This document shows, in pieces, positions 5,711-6,704 of a stretch of DNA of 6,704 bases. The stretch comes from Roseiarcus sp049509635. Lineage in GTDB: Bacteria > Pseudomonadota > Alphaproteobacteria > Rhizobiales > Beijerinckiaceae. Below the pieces are notes generated by a model that saw nothing but the letters and a program-made list of their open reading frames with translations, had not been told where the DNA came from and ran no database searches. The stretch lies in assembly GCA_049509635.1 (NCBI GenBank), contig JBEKZS010000195.1:1-6704 (forward strand), read 5' to 3'. Within the stretch, counting starts at the first letter, position 1. Each line of letters starts with the position of its first letter. Both the position numbers and the translations under genes were made by a program.

Positions 5711-6515
5711 CTATGATTTCATGCGCACCGGCTTCGCCGCCGCCGGGGTGGTCGCGGTTCTCTCAGGGATCGTCGGGTTCTTTCTCGTGCTGCGCGGCCA
5801 GACTTTCGCCGGCCATGCACTGTCCCATGTCGGTTTCACCGGCGCGACCGGCGCCGTGCTGTTCGGGCTGCCGCCGCTCGCCGGCCTCGTCGGCTTCACC
5901 GTGCTGGCGGGCTTTGCGATGGGCCTGCTCGGCGAGAAGCTCAGCGAGCGCGACGTGGCGATCGGCATGATGCTGTCGCTGGCGCTCGGCCTCGGCCTGC
6001 TGTTCCTCCATTTCTTCACCTCCTACGCCTCGCAGGCGGCCGCGCTGCTGTTCGGCAACGTGCTCGGGGTCGACGATGCGGCGCTCGCCTCGCTGGCGAT
6101 CCTGGCGGTCGCCGCCCTCGCCGCGCTCGGCGTGATCGCGCGCCCCCTGCTGTTCGCCTCGTTGCAGAGCGAACTCGCCGAGGCGCGCGGCGTGCCGCTG
6201 CGCCTGGTCTCGACCGTCTTCCTGATGATCGTCGGCGTCGCGGTCGCCGAATGCGCGCAGATCGTCGGCGTGCTGCTGGTGTTCACCCTGATGGTCGGCC
6301 CCGCGGCGGCCGGGCTCGCGTTCACCCGCCGGCTCCGCGCCGCGATCGCGCTGTCGGTCGCGCTCGCGCTCGCCGAGGCCTGGGGCGGCCTGACGCTCGC
6401 CTTCTATTCGGACTGGCCGGTCAGCTTCTGGATCACCGCGCTCTCGGGTCTGGTCTATTTTGCGAGTCTCATGAATTGGCGGGGGACGGCGCGCCGGATC
6501 GGGGCTGCGGCTTAG
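5703..6515 (+). CDS. znuB: Zinc ABC transporter permease (ABC-3 family)
   Basis: A 270-residue inner-membrane permease that forms the metal path of the importer. It is strongly hydrophobic with about eight to nine predicted membrane segments, roughly at 10-31, 38-55, 58-77, 86-104, 126-147, 169-184, 186-206, 210-232 and 238-256. Family features include FDYDFMRTGF at the start, FLVLRGQTFAGHALSHVGF (27-45) and a VGVLLVFTLMVGPAAAG stretch (188-204). The ATG at 5703 overlaps the znuC end by 8 bp. An upstream in-frame ATG at 5673 would add ten residues inside the His-tail region, and an ATG at 5721 is also possible. There is no clear Shine-Dalgarno, so coupling to znuC translation is likely. It is the last gene of the znuACB operon. 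Confidence 0.9.
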   Translation: MFDYDFMRTGFAAAGVVAVLSGIVGFFLVLRGQTFAGHALSHVGFTGATGAVLFGLPPLAGLVGFTVLAGFAMGLLGEKLSERDVAIGMMLSLALGLGLLFLHFFTSYASQAAALLFGNVLGVDDAALASLAILAVAALAALGVIARPLLFASLQSELAEARGVPLRLVSTVFLMIVGVAVAECAQIVGVLLVFTLMVGPAAAGLAFTRRLRAAIALSVALALAEAWGGLTLAFYSDWPVSFWITALSGLVYFASLMNWRGTARRIGAAA

Positions 6516-6546
6516 CCGCGCCGCGTCGACTCGTGCTAAGCGCGGC
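6510..6546 (+). terminator. Two alternative hairpins at the znuB end, no U-tract
   Basis: GCTTAGC (6510-6516) pairs with GCTAAGC (6535-6541), and GCCGCGC (6515-6521) pairs with GCGCGGC (6540-6546). Both are perfect 7-bp stems that overlap, so they exclude each other. No T-run follows. They mark the znu-recJ boundary and may be a weak terminator or a structured mRNA end. Confidence 0.3.
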
Positions 6547-6593
6547 GACATGAAATCCGAAAGACAGGCCGGCGGCGGGAAGCGGGCTCGCTG

Positions 6594-6704
6594 ATGGGCG
6601 CCCCGGATCGCTATTTCCTCGGCGTCGAGCGCTCCGTCCTCGGCCAGCCCTGGCGCGCGCGGCTCGATGCGGCGGGGGAGGCGGCGGCGCTGGCGATCGC
6701 GCAG
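6594..6704 (+). CDS. recJ: Single-stranded-DNA exonuclease RecJ, N-terminal part, cut by window edge
   Basis: The first 37 codons of a gene that runs off the right edge. The translation (MGAPDRYFLGVERSVLGQPW, then RARLDAAGEAAALAIAQ) matches from memory the typical N-terminus of alphaproteobacterial RecJ, with the FLGVERS..G..WR.RL signature. RecJ is a 5'-3' exonuclease for single-stranded DNA in recombination and mismatch or base-excision repair. The DHH catalytic domain lies beyond the window, so the call rests on the short N-terminal pattern. The ATG overlaps the stop of a possible 14-codon upstream frame (TGATG), and a GGGAAG stretch lies about 11 nt upstream. It follows znuB by 78 bp on the same strand but is probably functionally unrelated to zinc uptake. 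Confidence 0.8.
   Translation, partial: MGAPDRYFLGVERSVLGQPWRARLDAAGEAAALAIAQ

Overview
The window is GC-rich with strongly GC-biased third codon positions. Its gene content (an HxlR/quinone-reductase module, a Zur-controlled zinc ABC transporter, the start of recJ) and its protein style suggest an alphaproteobacterium, probably of the Hyphomicrobiales/Rhizobiales. That assignment is inference from style, because no rRNA or other marker gene is present. I see no rRNA, tRNA, CRISPR array, insertion sequence or phage gene.

Layout. (1) Positions 1-2071 form a divergent stress or detoxification module. On the minus strand, an HxlR-type regulator with one cysteine is followed by a short-chain dehydrogenase that runs off the left edge. 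On the plus strand is a zinc-independent medium-chain quinone oxidoreductase. The 248-bp gap between the divergent genes carries a 19-nt inverted repeat (17 of 19 paired) that looks like a regulator site. (2) Positions 2265-3127 hold a uracil-DNA-glycosylase-superfamily protein with iron-sulfur-type cysteine spacing, and a small unknown minus-strand gene. Their stop codons overlap in a shared CTAG. (3) Positions 3337-6515 are a zinc-homeostasis locus. zur (minus) diverges from znuA-znuC-znuB (plus) across a near-canonical Zur box. (4) Positions 6594 to the right edge are the first 37 codons of recJ.

How the genes work together. When zinc is replete, Zur should bind the 15-bp palindrome between zur and znuA and repress both promoters. 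When zinc is short, the binding protein, ATPase and permease are made from one tightly overlapping operon (4-bp and 8-bp overlaps). Two details are unusual for a zinc importer: the binding protein lacks the His-rich loop and has Glu at the usual third His ligand position, while the ATPase ends in a His-rich tail. The HxlR module has the arrangement expected of an electrophile or redox sensor controlling a quinone reductase and a dehydrogenase.

Nothing here is convincingly a wholly new system. The items most worth following up are the metal-site chemistry of the Znu system, the hxlR/quinone-reductase operator, and the small unknown gene next to zur, which has a Zur half-site-like sequence upstream.
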